The notes beneath the pieces were generated by a model that saw only the letters and a list, made by a program, of their open reading frames with translations, ran no database searches and was not told where the DNA came from. A program made the translations under genes and the position numbers. Shown in pieces: positions 7,802 through 15,867 of a DNA stretch of 64,000 nt; position 1 is the stretch's first letter; each line of letters opens with the position of its first letter. Source of the DNA: Pseudarthrobacter oxydans (GTDB taxonomy: Bacteria > Actinomycetota > Actinomycetes > Actinomycetales > Micrococcaceae); NCBI RefSeq assembly GCF_013314975.1, contig NZ_JABTYH010000004.1, forward strand, positions 157,255 to 221,254. Direction: 5' to 3'.

Positions 7802-9496
7802 ATGGCCTCACACACTCCGCCCCGCAAGTTCCGTGCCATGGACCACCCCGTGGCCTGGTCCTCGGGCAAGCTGAGGTTTTTCCGGCGGCCCTTCCACGAG
7901 TACCGGCTGACGGACCGGGTGGCGTTGAGCCAGATGCCGCTGTTCGTGACAACTCTCCTCACGGCATTCCTGGTGTGGGCGTTCTTCCCCGTCACTATGG
8001 ACAACCCGCTGTTCGTGGCCTTCCTGGTGTCCCAGCTGGTGATCATGGCCCTCTGCTACCTGGTCCCGTGGGACCGGCTGCCGTACACGAGTTTCCTGAT
8101 CATTCCGCTGCTGGATTTTGTCTCCATAGCCGTGGGCCGGGAGGGAGGCGGCCAGGAAAGCCTCACCGGAATCAGCCTGCTGGCCGTGTTCCCGGTGATC
8201 TGGCTGTGCGCGTCCGGGTACTACCCCCGGACGTCCCTGTGGCTGTCCTTCCTGGCCCCGCTTGCCATCATCTGGGTCCCACTGCTGCTGAAGGGGAACC
8301 CGACGCCCCAGGACCTGGCGCGGTCCCTGCTCCTTCCGGTCATGATGCTCGGCATCGGTGTGTCCGTCAGCGTGTTGACGCTCAGCATGACGCGGCAGCA
8401 GCGCGCTCTTGAGGAGAAGGACGCCCAGCTGCAGGACAACCTGCGCACCAGCCAGCGCCAGGGGGCGCTCCTGAACACCATCCTGGACACCGTCCATCTG
8501 GGAGTCCTTGCAGTCGATGCGGACGGGCACGACGTCCTGATGAACAGAAGGCAGCGGGTCAACCACGAGCTCGCCCGGCCCAAGGACATTGCGGATCCGA
8601 ACGAGTCCCAGCTGCTGGTCTTCGGGCCGGACCGCGTGACGCTGGTTCCCGTTGAGGAGCGGCCGGTCCGCCGCGCCGTCCTCGGGGAAACCTTCACCGA
8701 TTACCTTGTGTGGCTGGGCTCCGGCCGCGACCAGCGCGCCTTCGTGACCACCGCGCGGGCCATGAAGGACAACGACGGCGCGTTTGCCGGTTCCGTGATT
8801 GTCTTCAGCGATGTGACGGACCTCGTGAACGCCCTGACGGCCAAGGATGATTTCGTCTCCAGCGTCTCGCACGAATTCCGGACGCCGCTGACCTCGATCC
8901 TGGGCTACGTTGAAATCCTGCTCGCCGAAGAGCCGGAGGACAGCCAGCGCGACATGCTGGACATCATCCGCCGGAACTCCGAACGGCTCCTCACGCTGGT
9001 GTCGGACCTGCTGTCCAGCCGGAACGGCCAGCTGATCGTGACGCCCCAGGCCGTGGACGTGGCAGAACTGGTGCGCTCCAGCGTTTCCTCCGCCATCCCA
9101 CGCGCGGCGGCTTCGGGAGTGGCGCTTGAGGCTGACACCCCGGACCGGCTGGAGGCCCACGTGGACGGGCCCAGAATCGCGCAGGTGCTGGACAACCTGG
9201 TGTCCAACGCCATCAAGTACTCCCCCGACGGCGGCAGTGTGATGGTCTCGCTCGCGCAGGAGGACGGGCACGTGGCCTGCCGGGTCACCGATACCGGCAT
9301 GGGCCTGAGCCCGGAAGATGCGTCTGAGGTTTTCGCCAAGTTCTTCCGGGCCAGCAGTGTCCGCCGGACAGCCATCCCCGGGGTGGGGCTGGGCCTGCCG
9401 ATCAGCAAGGCGATCGTTGAGGCCCACGGCGGGACCATCGAGGTGGACAGCGCCCTGGGCGAAGGGACAACCTTCACGTTCCGGGTTCCGGTCTAG
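7802..9496 (+). CDS. Membrane sensor histidine kinase
   Basis: The 564-aa kinase has about six hydrophobic segments within residues 45-200 forming a membrane sensor. A short coiled coil follows (residues 200-222), then a PAS-like domain (about 225-345: LLNTILDTVHLGVLAVDADG ... VIVFSDVTD). The HisKA dimerisation helix contains SVSHEFRTPLTSILGY with phospho-His357. The ATPase domain has the N box DNLVSNAIKYS, G1 DTGMGL, F box FAKFFRA and G2 GVGLGLPISK. It presumably phosphorylates the divergently encoded response regulator. The signal is unknown. Its 3' end overlaps the mcrC 3' end by 4 nt. Confidence 0.92.
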   Translation: MASHTPPRKFRAMDHPVAWSSGKLRFFRRPFHEYRLTDRVALSQMPLFVTTLLTAFLVWAFFPVTMDNPLFVAFLVSQLVIMALCYLVPWDRLPYTSFLIIPLLDFVSIAVGREGGGQESLTGISLLAVFPVIWLCASGYYPRTSLWLSFLAPLAIIWVPLLLKGNPTPQDLARSLLLPVMMLGIGVSVSVLTLSMTRQQRALEEKDAQLQDNLRTSQRQGALLNTILDTVHLGVLAVDADGHDVLMNRRQRVNHELARPKDIADPNESQLLVFGPDRVTLVPVEERPVRRAVLGETFTDYLVWLGSGRDQRAFVTTARAMKDNDGAFAGSVIVFSDVTDLVNALTAKDDFVSSVSHEFRTPLTSILGYVEILLAEEPEDSQRDMLDIIRRNSERLLTLVSDLLSSRNGQLIVTPQAVDVAELVRSSVSSAIPRAAASGVALEADTPDRLEAHVDGPRIAQVLDNLVSNAIKYSPDGGSVMVSLAQEDGHVACRVTDTGMGLSPEDASEVFAKFFRASSVRRTAIPGVGLGLPISKAIVEAHGGTIEVDSALGEGTTFTFRVPV

Positions 9497-10737
9497 TCGG
9501 GGCGGGCGGGGACTACTTCTCCCCATGATTGCCGTGCGAGCTCCCGCACTGAGGCAAGGATGTCCGACGGCGGCCGGGACAAGTCCAGCGGAAATTCCAC
9601 AATGTCGATGTCCGTGTTGAGGATGCGGCGGAGCTTTACCTCGCCGGCGCCGGCGTACACAAGCCAGGCTGTGGGCACAGCCAGTGCCGTGCAGTGCCCC
9701 AGCATCTGGTAATGGTCTGCGGTCAGGGAAGCGCCGGGATCAGTGGCCGCCCTGTATTTGGCGTTGTACACCGCCACGGGCCGTCCGCCCAGCAGGTGGA
9801 CAGCGTCCGGCCGCACCGAGAGCCTGTCCGCGTCGTTCACTGCCTCGCTCAGGAGGGTGCTGAACTGGAGCCGGAGTTCCCCGGGGTAGGCAGCCATCGC
9901 CTCACGCAGCGCGGTGCCCACAAAATCCCCAAACACCTGGGCCATGTCCACCACAAAGGAGGCGGTCTGCTGGGTTCCCTTCCCGGCCTCGGCGGAGGCA
10001 TTGCGCAGGATCAGCTCAGCCAGGCGCAGTACCGCGTGGTAGCGGAGGTTCATGCGGTTTGCTTTCCACCGCGGCAGCGGCGCCCCGGCTGGAAGGCGCG
10101 TGACGGCGTCGAGCTTTCCCTTGAGCTGGCGCAGCCGGCTCAGCACCTCCGGCTGCACCCGCGGCACCTGCCCCATCCGCTCCAGAGCCGCACGCAGGAT
10201 GCGGTTCTCTGCGATGTCCTCGGTGAACTCGTCGTAGGACACTTCCAGGGGCACCAGCATGCCGGGACGCCGGGAAATCTGGTCGGATATCCGGATGCGG
10301 CCCTTGACCGTCCGGAGCGACTCGTCCACGGTGAGGTAGCCCTGCAGGACCCCGCGGCCCAAGGCTTGTTCGGCCAGCTGCGCCAGCGATTCGGCCAGGG
10401 CGCTCCACAGGTCCCGGTCCTCCACCGCGGACACCGCATCCGGGCGGAACCCCTGGTCCCTGGCGTAGCTGAGCAGGAACAGCAGCCGGCCCAGGCCCAG
10501 CCGGTCCTTGGGCCGGACGTCCAGCTGGACGGTGGGAGTCCGTACCGAACCCACTTTGCCCACAGGCTCGATCCGGTACAGCCCAAGTCCCATCGGGGAA
10601 GCTTTCGCCAGCCCGGTGGAGTTCAGGAAGGAGGCGCTGGCCGGATCGAGCCGCTCAACGATGCCGCGGGACAGCTCATCCAGCACCAGGTGCCGGATCG
10701 GGGCGCGGGGGTCAACGCCGGGGTCAGCGCCGGGCAA
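9493..10737 (-). CDS. mcrC: McrC-family restriction system nuclease subunit
   Basis: The 414-aa protein has the McrC layout. An N-terminal domain carries IEPVGKVGSVRTPTVQLDVR, a middle region has LLFLLSYARD and the ...GRIRISDQISRRPG... pattern, and a C-terminal PD-(D/E)xK nuclease core contains RLSVRPDAVHLLGG and AVYNAKYR (catalytic Lys). McrC cuts DNA when recruited and driven by the McrB GTPase at methylated sites. The start overlaps the mcrB stop by 14 nt, so the two are translationally coupled. The pair forms a type IV (modification-dependent) restriction system. Confidence 0.88.
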   Translation of the reverse strand: MPGADPGVDPRAPIRHLVLDELSRGIVERLDPASASFLNSTGLAKASPMGLGLYRIEPVGKVGSVRTPTVQLDVRPKDRLGLGRLLFLLSYARDQGFRPDAVSAVEDRDLWSALAESLAQLAEQALGRGVLQGYLTVDESLRTVKGRIRISDQISRRPGMLVPLEVSYDEFTEDIAENRILRAALERMGQVPRVQPEVLSRLRQLKGKLDAVTRLPAGAPLPRWKANRMNLRYHAVLRLAELILRNASAEAGKGTQQTASFVVDMAQVFGDFVGTALREAMAAYPGELRLQFSTLLSEAVNDADRLSVRPDAVHLLGGRPVAVYNAKYRAATDPGASLTADHYQMLGHCTALAVPTAWLVYAGAGEVKLRRILNTDIDIVEFPLDLSRPPSDILASVRELARQSWGEVVPARPD

Positions 10738-12955
10738 GGCGTTCCAGCAGCTGGTCCAGCCCGAAGCGCTCTTGGAGCTGGGCCCTGGTGAGCTGGCCGT
10801 GGTAGTGCTCCTCCAGCAACGGCATCAGCTCGTACTTCCAGATCCGGCGCAGTCCCGCGGGGCTCTGCGCGGCCAGCTTCATGAAGTAGGACGGACCGAT
10901 CATCAGGTCACGGTCCCACTCGTCGATGGCACTGTTGAGGGCGTCGAGCAGCAGCGCCGGCGTGGTGTCAAGCTGCTGTGCCTGCAGGAACCGCCACAGC
11001 GAGCCCTTCACCGGCTCGGTCTGGGGGTGCAGCTCGATGAAGGAGAAACGGCGCCGGATCGCCGCGTCCATCATCGCGATGGAGCGGTCCGCGGTGTTCA
11101 TGGTGCCGATGATGTACAGGTTGTCCGGCAGGGTGAACGGCTCGTTGGGGCTGTACTGCAGGTAGATCCTGTCGTCCCGGTATTCCAGCAGGAAGTACAG
11201 TTCGCCAAATACCTTGGCCAGGTTGGCGCGGTTCATCTCGTCAATGATCAGGAAGTACGGCTTGTTCTCGTTACCCGGTTTGGCGGCTTCCTCCGCGAGC
11301 CGGCGGAGCGGTCCGGCGACGAGTTTGAAGGACACCTGGCCTTCATCCGTCTTGTCCGGCCGGTAGCCCTCGAAGAAGTCCTCGTAGGCGTAGGACGGGT
11401 GGAACTGGACCAGTTTGACCCGCTCGTCGGTGGTGTCATCCGCCAGCTCGGCCGCGAGGTGCTTCGCCAGGTAGGTTTTGCCGGTGCCCGGCGGGCCGTA
11501 CAGGACCAGCTGCCGGTTCTCCTCCAGCAGTTCGGCGATCTCCTGGAGCGGCTCCAGTTCCATGTGCAGCGAGTCTGCGAACGCGCGCGTGAGGGGACGG
11601 AATCCCTCCTGGCCAGCGTGGACGACGGCGGCCGCTTCAGCATCGCCGTCGGGCTCGGTTTCTGCCTCGGCCGGCAGGAGAGCCTGCAGTGCCGGCATCA
11701 CGCGCGTCACGTCCACCACGATGCCCGCGGTGGCAAGCTGGCGCTGGACGTGCCGGGGCAGGCTCGCCGCGGCATGCCCCTCGTCAAACCAGCGGACCTT
11801 CCGGCGCAGCCGCCGGTTGTCGTCGTTGCAGTCGGGTTCGCCCAGCACCCCGCCCAGCCGCACGGCGCCGGCATGCTGGTACAGGACCAGGTCACCTGGT
11901 TTCATGACGGTCAGGAAGGCAAAGACCGCCGTCTTGGTATCCTCGCGTTCCACATAGCCAAGGTGCTTGTAGTCCTCGTCCACCGCATGCTGGACCAGCC
12001 CGGCGGTGACCCCCGGGTCCAGCAGCCGGAGGTGCTCGACGTCGAGCGTCACCTTCTCCTCGTCCTGCCAGGCGGTGAGCAGTTCGGTGTTGTCGCCGTG
12101 GGTCCGCAGCAGCCACGCCCGGTGCCCGGGGTCGCCCACCTTGCGCCACTGGCTGACCAGCTGGCGCGAGTACCAGTCGATGCGCTGCCCGGCCTGCTCG
12201 TCGAGGTGCAGGCGGATGCGGTGGATATCGGCCGTGATGTCCTCTTCGGCGTCCCCCATGGCGCCGCCCACCAGGGAGGCAAAGGCGTCCCGGATTTCCT
12301 GCCGCTCCACATCGGCCACCACGGGCTCGAAGTAGCTCGGCCAGGACAGGAATTCGATGCTCCGGCGGATGGCCGGCTGGTCGTCCGGCGTTCCCGCCGC
12401 CAGCCGATGGAAGTTTAGCGGATCCTGCAGCGCACCGGTGATAACCGCCGGCGGCTGCCGGTCCACGTGCTGCACGAACCGGCACAGCCACTTCAGGTGG
12501 TCCCAGATGGTCCAGTTGAACTCCGCCGTCCGGTCCCTGATCACGCCGTGGTCCGTCATTCCCTGGTAGAGCTCACCCGGCAGCTCCAGCGGAGGCTCCA
12601 GCCAGGACGCGGCCTCTGCGACGCGGGCACGCTTGACCTTCAGCGACTTCACCTCGTGCGCCAGGGGCAGCGACTGCAGGAACAGCAGTTCGACGGCCAG
12701 CTGCTTCGCTTCCCGGGACGCACCCTCAAGGTTCCGCCGGAGGTTGGTCATCATGGGGGCCTTGGGGTCCGGCGTGCCCCGCTCCAGCCGCTCCAGGAGC
12801 TCGGCCGCAGCCTCCGACGTCCACGTCAGGGTCCGGCCATCCAGGGCCGACGGCTTCCCCAGCAGCCCCGGGCCCAGCACAAACCAGGCCGCGTCCTCGA
12901 TCTCCCGTGAGATGCCGAGGGCGCGGGTCATGGCAGCAGGGGAGGCGGGGGTCAT
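10724..12955 (-). CDS. mcrB: McrB-family AAA+ GTPase with long N-terminal specificity region
   Basis: The 743-aa protein carries a C-terminal AAA+ domain with Walker A GPPGTGKT (residues 487-494), Walker B LIIDEMNRA, and the McrB-type GTMNTADRS motif, followed by the arginine-rich AIRRRFSF. The AAA+ domain is much like E. coli McrB, but the protein is much longer than the roughly 460-aa E. coli form. Around residues 351-400 the pattern KPGDLVLYQ ... RLGGVLGEP ... RRKVRWF resembles EVE/PUA-like modified-base readers. The region before it is unassigned. The system probably restricts DNA bearing modified cytosines; the exact modification is unknown. It is co-transcribed with mcrC downstream. Confidence 0.87.
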   Translation of the reverse strand: MTPASPAAMTRALGISREIEDAAWFVLGPGLLGKPSALDGRTLTWTSEAAAELLERLERGTPDPKAPMMTNLRRNLEGASREAKQLAVELLFLQSLPLAHEVKSLKVKRARVAEAASWLEPPLELPGELYQGMTDHGVIRDRTAEFNWTIWDHLKWLCRFVQHVDRQPPAVITGALQDPLNFHRLAAGTPDDQPAIRRSIEFLSWPSYFEPVVADVERQEIRDAFASLVGGAMGDAEEDITADIHRIRLHLDEQAGQRIDWYSRQLVSQWRKVGDPGHRAWLLRTHGDNTELLTAWQDEEKVTLDVEHLRLLDPGVTAGLVQHAVDEDYKHLGYVEREDTKTAVFAFLTVMKPGDLVLYQHAGAVRLGGVLGEPDCNDDNRRLRRKVRWFDEGHAAASLPRHVQRQLATAGIVVDVTRVMPALQALLPAEAETEPDGDAEAAAVVHAGQEGFRPLTRAFADSLHMELEPLQEIAELLEENRQLVLYGPPGTGKTYLAKHLAAELADDTTDERVKLVQFHPSYAYEDFFEGYRPDKTDEGQVSFKLVAGPLRRLAEEAAKPGNENKPYFLIIDEMNRANLAKVFGELYFLLEYRDDRIYLQYSPNEPFTLPDNLYIIGTMNTADRSIAMMDAAIRRRFSFIELHPQTEPVKGSLWRFLQAQQLDTTPALLLDALNSAIDEWDRDLMIGPSYFMKLAAQSPAGLRRIWKYELMPLLEEHYHGQLTRAQLQERFGLDQLLERLARR

Positions 12956-13025
12956 GCCTCCAAATTTACAGGGTCAAGCTGGACGGGCCCTTAAAGGTCG
13001 TACGCCCCCGGCAGCTCCGGTGCCG

Positions 13026-13259
13026 CTACTTGCCTGCGCCGGGACGCTTCCGGCCGAAGGTGAAGTAGCCCACGGGGCCGATGAAGTTGATGAAGGATGC
13101 TGCCCGCCATGCGGCCTTGGGGCCATTGATGAGCGCCGCGGGCCGCTTCGAAATGTCCCGCTGCGCCGCCACCAGCAGGGACACCTGCGCGATGGCCACC
13201 AGGATGGTGCCGGCCTTTGCTGACGGGGACATTTCTTTCCAGGTCTTTTTCTGGGCCAT
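13026..13259 (-). CDS. Small membrane protein with PLDc_N-like domain
   Basis: The 77-aa protein has a basic N-terminus (MAQKKTWKEMSP), a transmembrane helix at about residues 13-32, and a second hydrophobic segment ending in FINFIGPVGYFTFGRKRP. The INF(I/V)GPxxYFxFGR ending is characteristic of the PLDc_N domain, a two-helix membrane module found alone or before phospholipase-D domains. No catalytic part is present. Function is unknown. It lies downstream of the thioesterase gene on the same strand, after a 77-nt gap. Confidence 0.75.
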   Translation of the reverse strand: MAQKKTWKEMSPSAKAGTILVAIAQVSLLVAAQRDISKRPAALINGPKAAWRAASFINFIGPVGYFTFGRKRPGAGK

Positions 13260-13336
13260 GTTTGCTCCTTGTATAGGTTCTCAGTTTCCGATGCTTGCTG
13301 CTCCCGCGCAACGGGGCGTGTGCCGGCGCATCCGCG

Positions 13337-13795
13337 TCACGCCGTGAAAGGCGCCAGGCGTTCCTTCTGTTCAGGCGTCAGCCGCTGCACGCGGCCCGTG
13401 GCCTCGTCCACGAATGCCAGGTGGCTGCTCGCCCTGACGCAGTCCTCCAGGGTGACGGGGTCCTGGATGAGGTAGTGGATATCGAAGCTGGCCCCTTTGA
13501 CGGCGCCAATCCACACCTGCACCACGGCCGGCACGTTCCGGTACTCGAGGGTCCTGACGTACCGGATCTTGTGGTCCACCACCAAAGCCATGGTGCCTTC
13601 CGGGACGTCATTGAACAGCGAGACATGCGGATCAATTCCGGGCGCGCCGGCACCGCGGGGCGGGCCGAAGGCCGCGATGCGGGCCTCCTCAAGCATCCGG
13701 ACAATCTGGACGTTGTTGATGTGCCCGTAAGCGTCCATGTCTCCCCAGCGCATGGGGACAAGGACCTCGATCCGCTGGCTTCCGTTGGTGCTCAA
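13337..13795 (-). CDS. Acyl-CoA thioesterase, hotdog fold (4HBT type)
   Basis: The 152-aa protein has the 4-hydroxybenzoyl-CoA thioesterase signature: VPMRWGDMDAYGHINNVQ, with the catalytic Asp and the GHxNN turn, then a hotdog helix and VDHKIRYVRTLEYR. It should hydrolyse acyl- or aryl-CoA thioesters, substrate unknown. The start is TTG at 13795, overlapping the stop of the upstream ABC exporter gene by 4 nt (TTGA). It is thus the third gene of a tightly coupled operon with the exporter pair. Confidence 0.88.
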   Translation of the reverse strand: MSTNGSQRIEVLVPMRWGDMDAYGHINNVQIVRMLEEARIAAFGPPRGAGAPGIDPHVSLFNDVPEGTMALVVDHKIRYVRTLEYRNVPAVVQVWIGAVKGASFDIHYLIQDPVTLEDCVRASSHLAFVDEATGRVQRLTPEQKERLAPFTA

Positions 13796-15867
13796 CTGTG
13801 CACCGCCGTCGAATCGTCCACCGGGACGTCCCCTGCATCCGCCCCGGCGAACTGGGACATGTACAGGCGGTAGTACGCGCCCCGTGCAGCGAGGAGGACC
13901 TTGTGGTTCCCCTGCTCCACGATCCTGCCGTTCTCCATCACCAGGATGGTGTCGGCGTCGCGGATCGTTGAGAGCCTGTGGGCAATCACAAAGCTGGTGC
14001 GGTCCGTGCGGAGCGCGGCCATGGCCTTCTGCACCAGCAGCTCGGTGCGCGTGTCAACGGAACTGGTGGCCTCGTCGAGGATCAGCAGCGAGGGATTCGC
14101 CACGAAGGCCCGGGCGATGGTGATCAGCTGTTTTTCGCCGGCGCTGACGTTGTTGCCTTCCTCGTCGATGACCGTGTTGTAGCCCTCCGGCAGGGCCCTC
14201 ACGAAGCGGTCCACGAAAGTGGCCTTGGCGGCCGCCATCACCTGATCCTCCGTGGCTTCAAGGTTGCCGTAGCGGATGTTGTCGTAGATGGACCCGCCGA
14301 ACAGCCAGGCATCCTGCAGCACCATGCCCACCTTGGAGCGGAGCTCGGAGCGGCTGAGGTGGGTGATGTCCACGCCGTCCAGCATGATGGAGCCGGCATT
14401 GAGCTCATAGAACCTCATGACCAGGTTGACCAGGGTGGTCTTTCCGGCGCCGGTCGGCCCCACGATGGCCACGGTGTTTCCCGGTTCGGCGGTGAAGGAC
14501 AGGTCCTCGATCAGCTTCTTGTCCTCCGTGTAGCTGAAGGTGACGCTGTTGAAGTCAACGTGCCCGTCAGTCCTGGCCGGGAGGTGCTCGGTGGCGGTTT
14601 CCTCATCCTGCTCATCGGCGTCGAGGAACTCGAAGACCCGTTCAGCGGAGGCCACGCCGGACTGCAGCATGTTTGCCATGCCGGCCATCTGGCCCAGCGG
14701 CTGCGTGAACTCGCGGGAGTACTGGATGAATGCGGTGGCGTCGCCCAGGGACATGGACCCGGAAGCCACCCGCAAGCCGCCCACCACGGCGATGCCCACG
14801 TAGCTGAGGTAGGAGACGAACTGCATGACCGGGAAAATGATGCCGGAGACGAACTGCGCCCCGAAGCTGGCCTTGTACAGTTCCTCGTTGCGTTCCTCGA
14901 ACCGTTCCAGCATGTCCGCGTCGCGGCCGAACACCCGCACCAGGTCATGCCCCGAGAAGGATTCCTCGATCTGCCCGTTCAGCGCGCCCGTGTTCTTCCA
15001 CTGGGCGGCAAAGAGCTTCTGGCTGCGCACGCCGATCATGCCCGCTGCCACCCCCGAGAGGGGAAGGGCAACCAGCGCTATCAGGGCCAGCTGCCAGGAC
15101 ACGATGAACATCATCACCACGATGCCGACGACGGTCAGCAACGAGTTGATGAGCTGGGCGAAGGCCTGCTGGAGCGCCTGCTGGATGTTGTCGACGTCGT
15201 TCGTTACCCGGGACAGCACGTCGCCGCGCTGGCGGGTGTCGAAGTAGTTGAGCGGGAGGCGGTTCAGCTTCCGTTCGGTGTCATCGCGGAGCCGCCGGAT
15301 CACCTTCATCACGATGCGGTTCAGCACGTAGCCCTGCAGCCAGAGGAAGATATTGGCCACGAAGTACATCAGCAGGACCACTGCAATGAGCATGCTGAGC
15401 TTGTCGAAGTTGATGCCGGTGCCCGGCACCAGTTCCATCCGGGAAACCATGTCTGCAAAGTTGTCCTGGCCCTGCTGGCGCAGACCGTCCACGAACTGTT
15501 CCTTGCTGCCGCCGGCCGGAAGCTGCTTTCCCACCACTCCGGCAAAGATGACGTCCATGGCCTGGCCCAGGATCTTGGGGGCGATGACGTTCAGGACCAC
15601 GGCGATCACCACCATGCCCACCACCACGTAAATGCCCAGGGCCTCAGGCTTCAGCAGCCCCATGAGCCGCTTGGCGGAGGGCCAGAAGTGCTGGGCCTTC
15701 TTGGCGGGCATCCCGCCGAACATGTCTCCGTCGGCCTCGGAGGGCTTGAATTCCTCCTCCACGAAGTCGTCGTCCTCGACGGATCCCTCCACCAGCTCCG
15801 CGTCGGGGGCGTCCTGGGCAGCTGATGTTTCGCTGATCTCGGTGGAGTCCTTCCTGCGGGCGCTCAT
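13792..15867 (-). CDS. ABC exporter half-transporter (canonical ATP site subunit)
   Basis: The 691-aa protein begins with a highly acidic cytoplasmic extension of about 70 residues. A six-helix ABC exporter membrane domain (about 85-380) and an ATPase domain follow. Walker A is GPTGAGKTT, the signature loop is NVSAGEKQ (a variant of LSGGQ), and Walker B is LLILDEATSSVD with the catalytic Glu. The pairing with the next gene (4-nt overlap) shows a heterodimeric exporter of the TM287/288, BmrCD or TmrAB type. The substrate is unknown; multidrug or lipid export is typical. Confidence 0.9.
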   Translation of the reverse strand: MSARRKDSTEISETSAAQDAPDAELVEGSVEDDDFVEEEFKPSEADGDMFGGMPAKKAQHFWPSAKRLMGLLKPEALGIYVVVGMVVIAVVLNVIAPKILGQAMDVIFAGVVGKQLPAGGSKEQFVDGLRQQGQDNFADMVSRMELVPGTGINFDKLSMLIAVVLLMYFVANIFLWLQGYVLNRIVMKVIRRLRDDTERKLNRLPLNYFDTRQRGDVLSRVTNDVDNIQQALQQAFAQLINSLLTVVGIVVMMFIVSWQLALIALVALPLSGVAAGMIGVRSQKLFAAQWKNTGALNGQIEESFSGHDLVRVFGRDADMLERFEERNEELYKASFGAQFVSGIIFPVMQFVSYLSYVGIAVVGGLRVASGSMSLGDATAFIQYSREFTQPLGQMAGMANMLQSGVASAERVFEFLDADEQDEETATEHLPARTDGHVDFNSVTFSYTEDKKLIEDLSFTAEPGNTVAIVGPTGAGKTTLVNLVMRFYELNAGSIMLDGVDITHLSRSELRSKVGMVLQDAWLFGGSIYDNIRYGNLEATEDQVMAAAKATFVDRFVRALPEGYNTVIDEEGNNVSAGEKQLITIARAFVANPSLLILDEATSSVDTRTELLVQKAMAALRTDRTSFVIAHRLSTIRDADTILVMENGRIVEQGNHKVLLAARGAYYRLYMSQFAGADAGDVPVDDSTAVHS

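Noticed and set aside
7808..9526. A 572-codon minus-strand frame opposite the histidine kinase
   Set aside because: The kinase frame has all catalytic boxes; the opposite frame has none.
10508..12418. A 636-codon plus-strand frame opposite mcrBC
   Set aside because: It shows no domain pattern and overlaps two recognisable genes; antisense shadow of codon bias.
13978..15825. A 615-codon plus-strand frame opposite the ABC exporter gene
   Set aside because: Composition is His/Glu/Gln-rich shadow sequence with no ribosome binding site or homology pattern.
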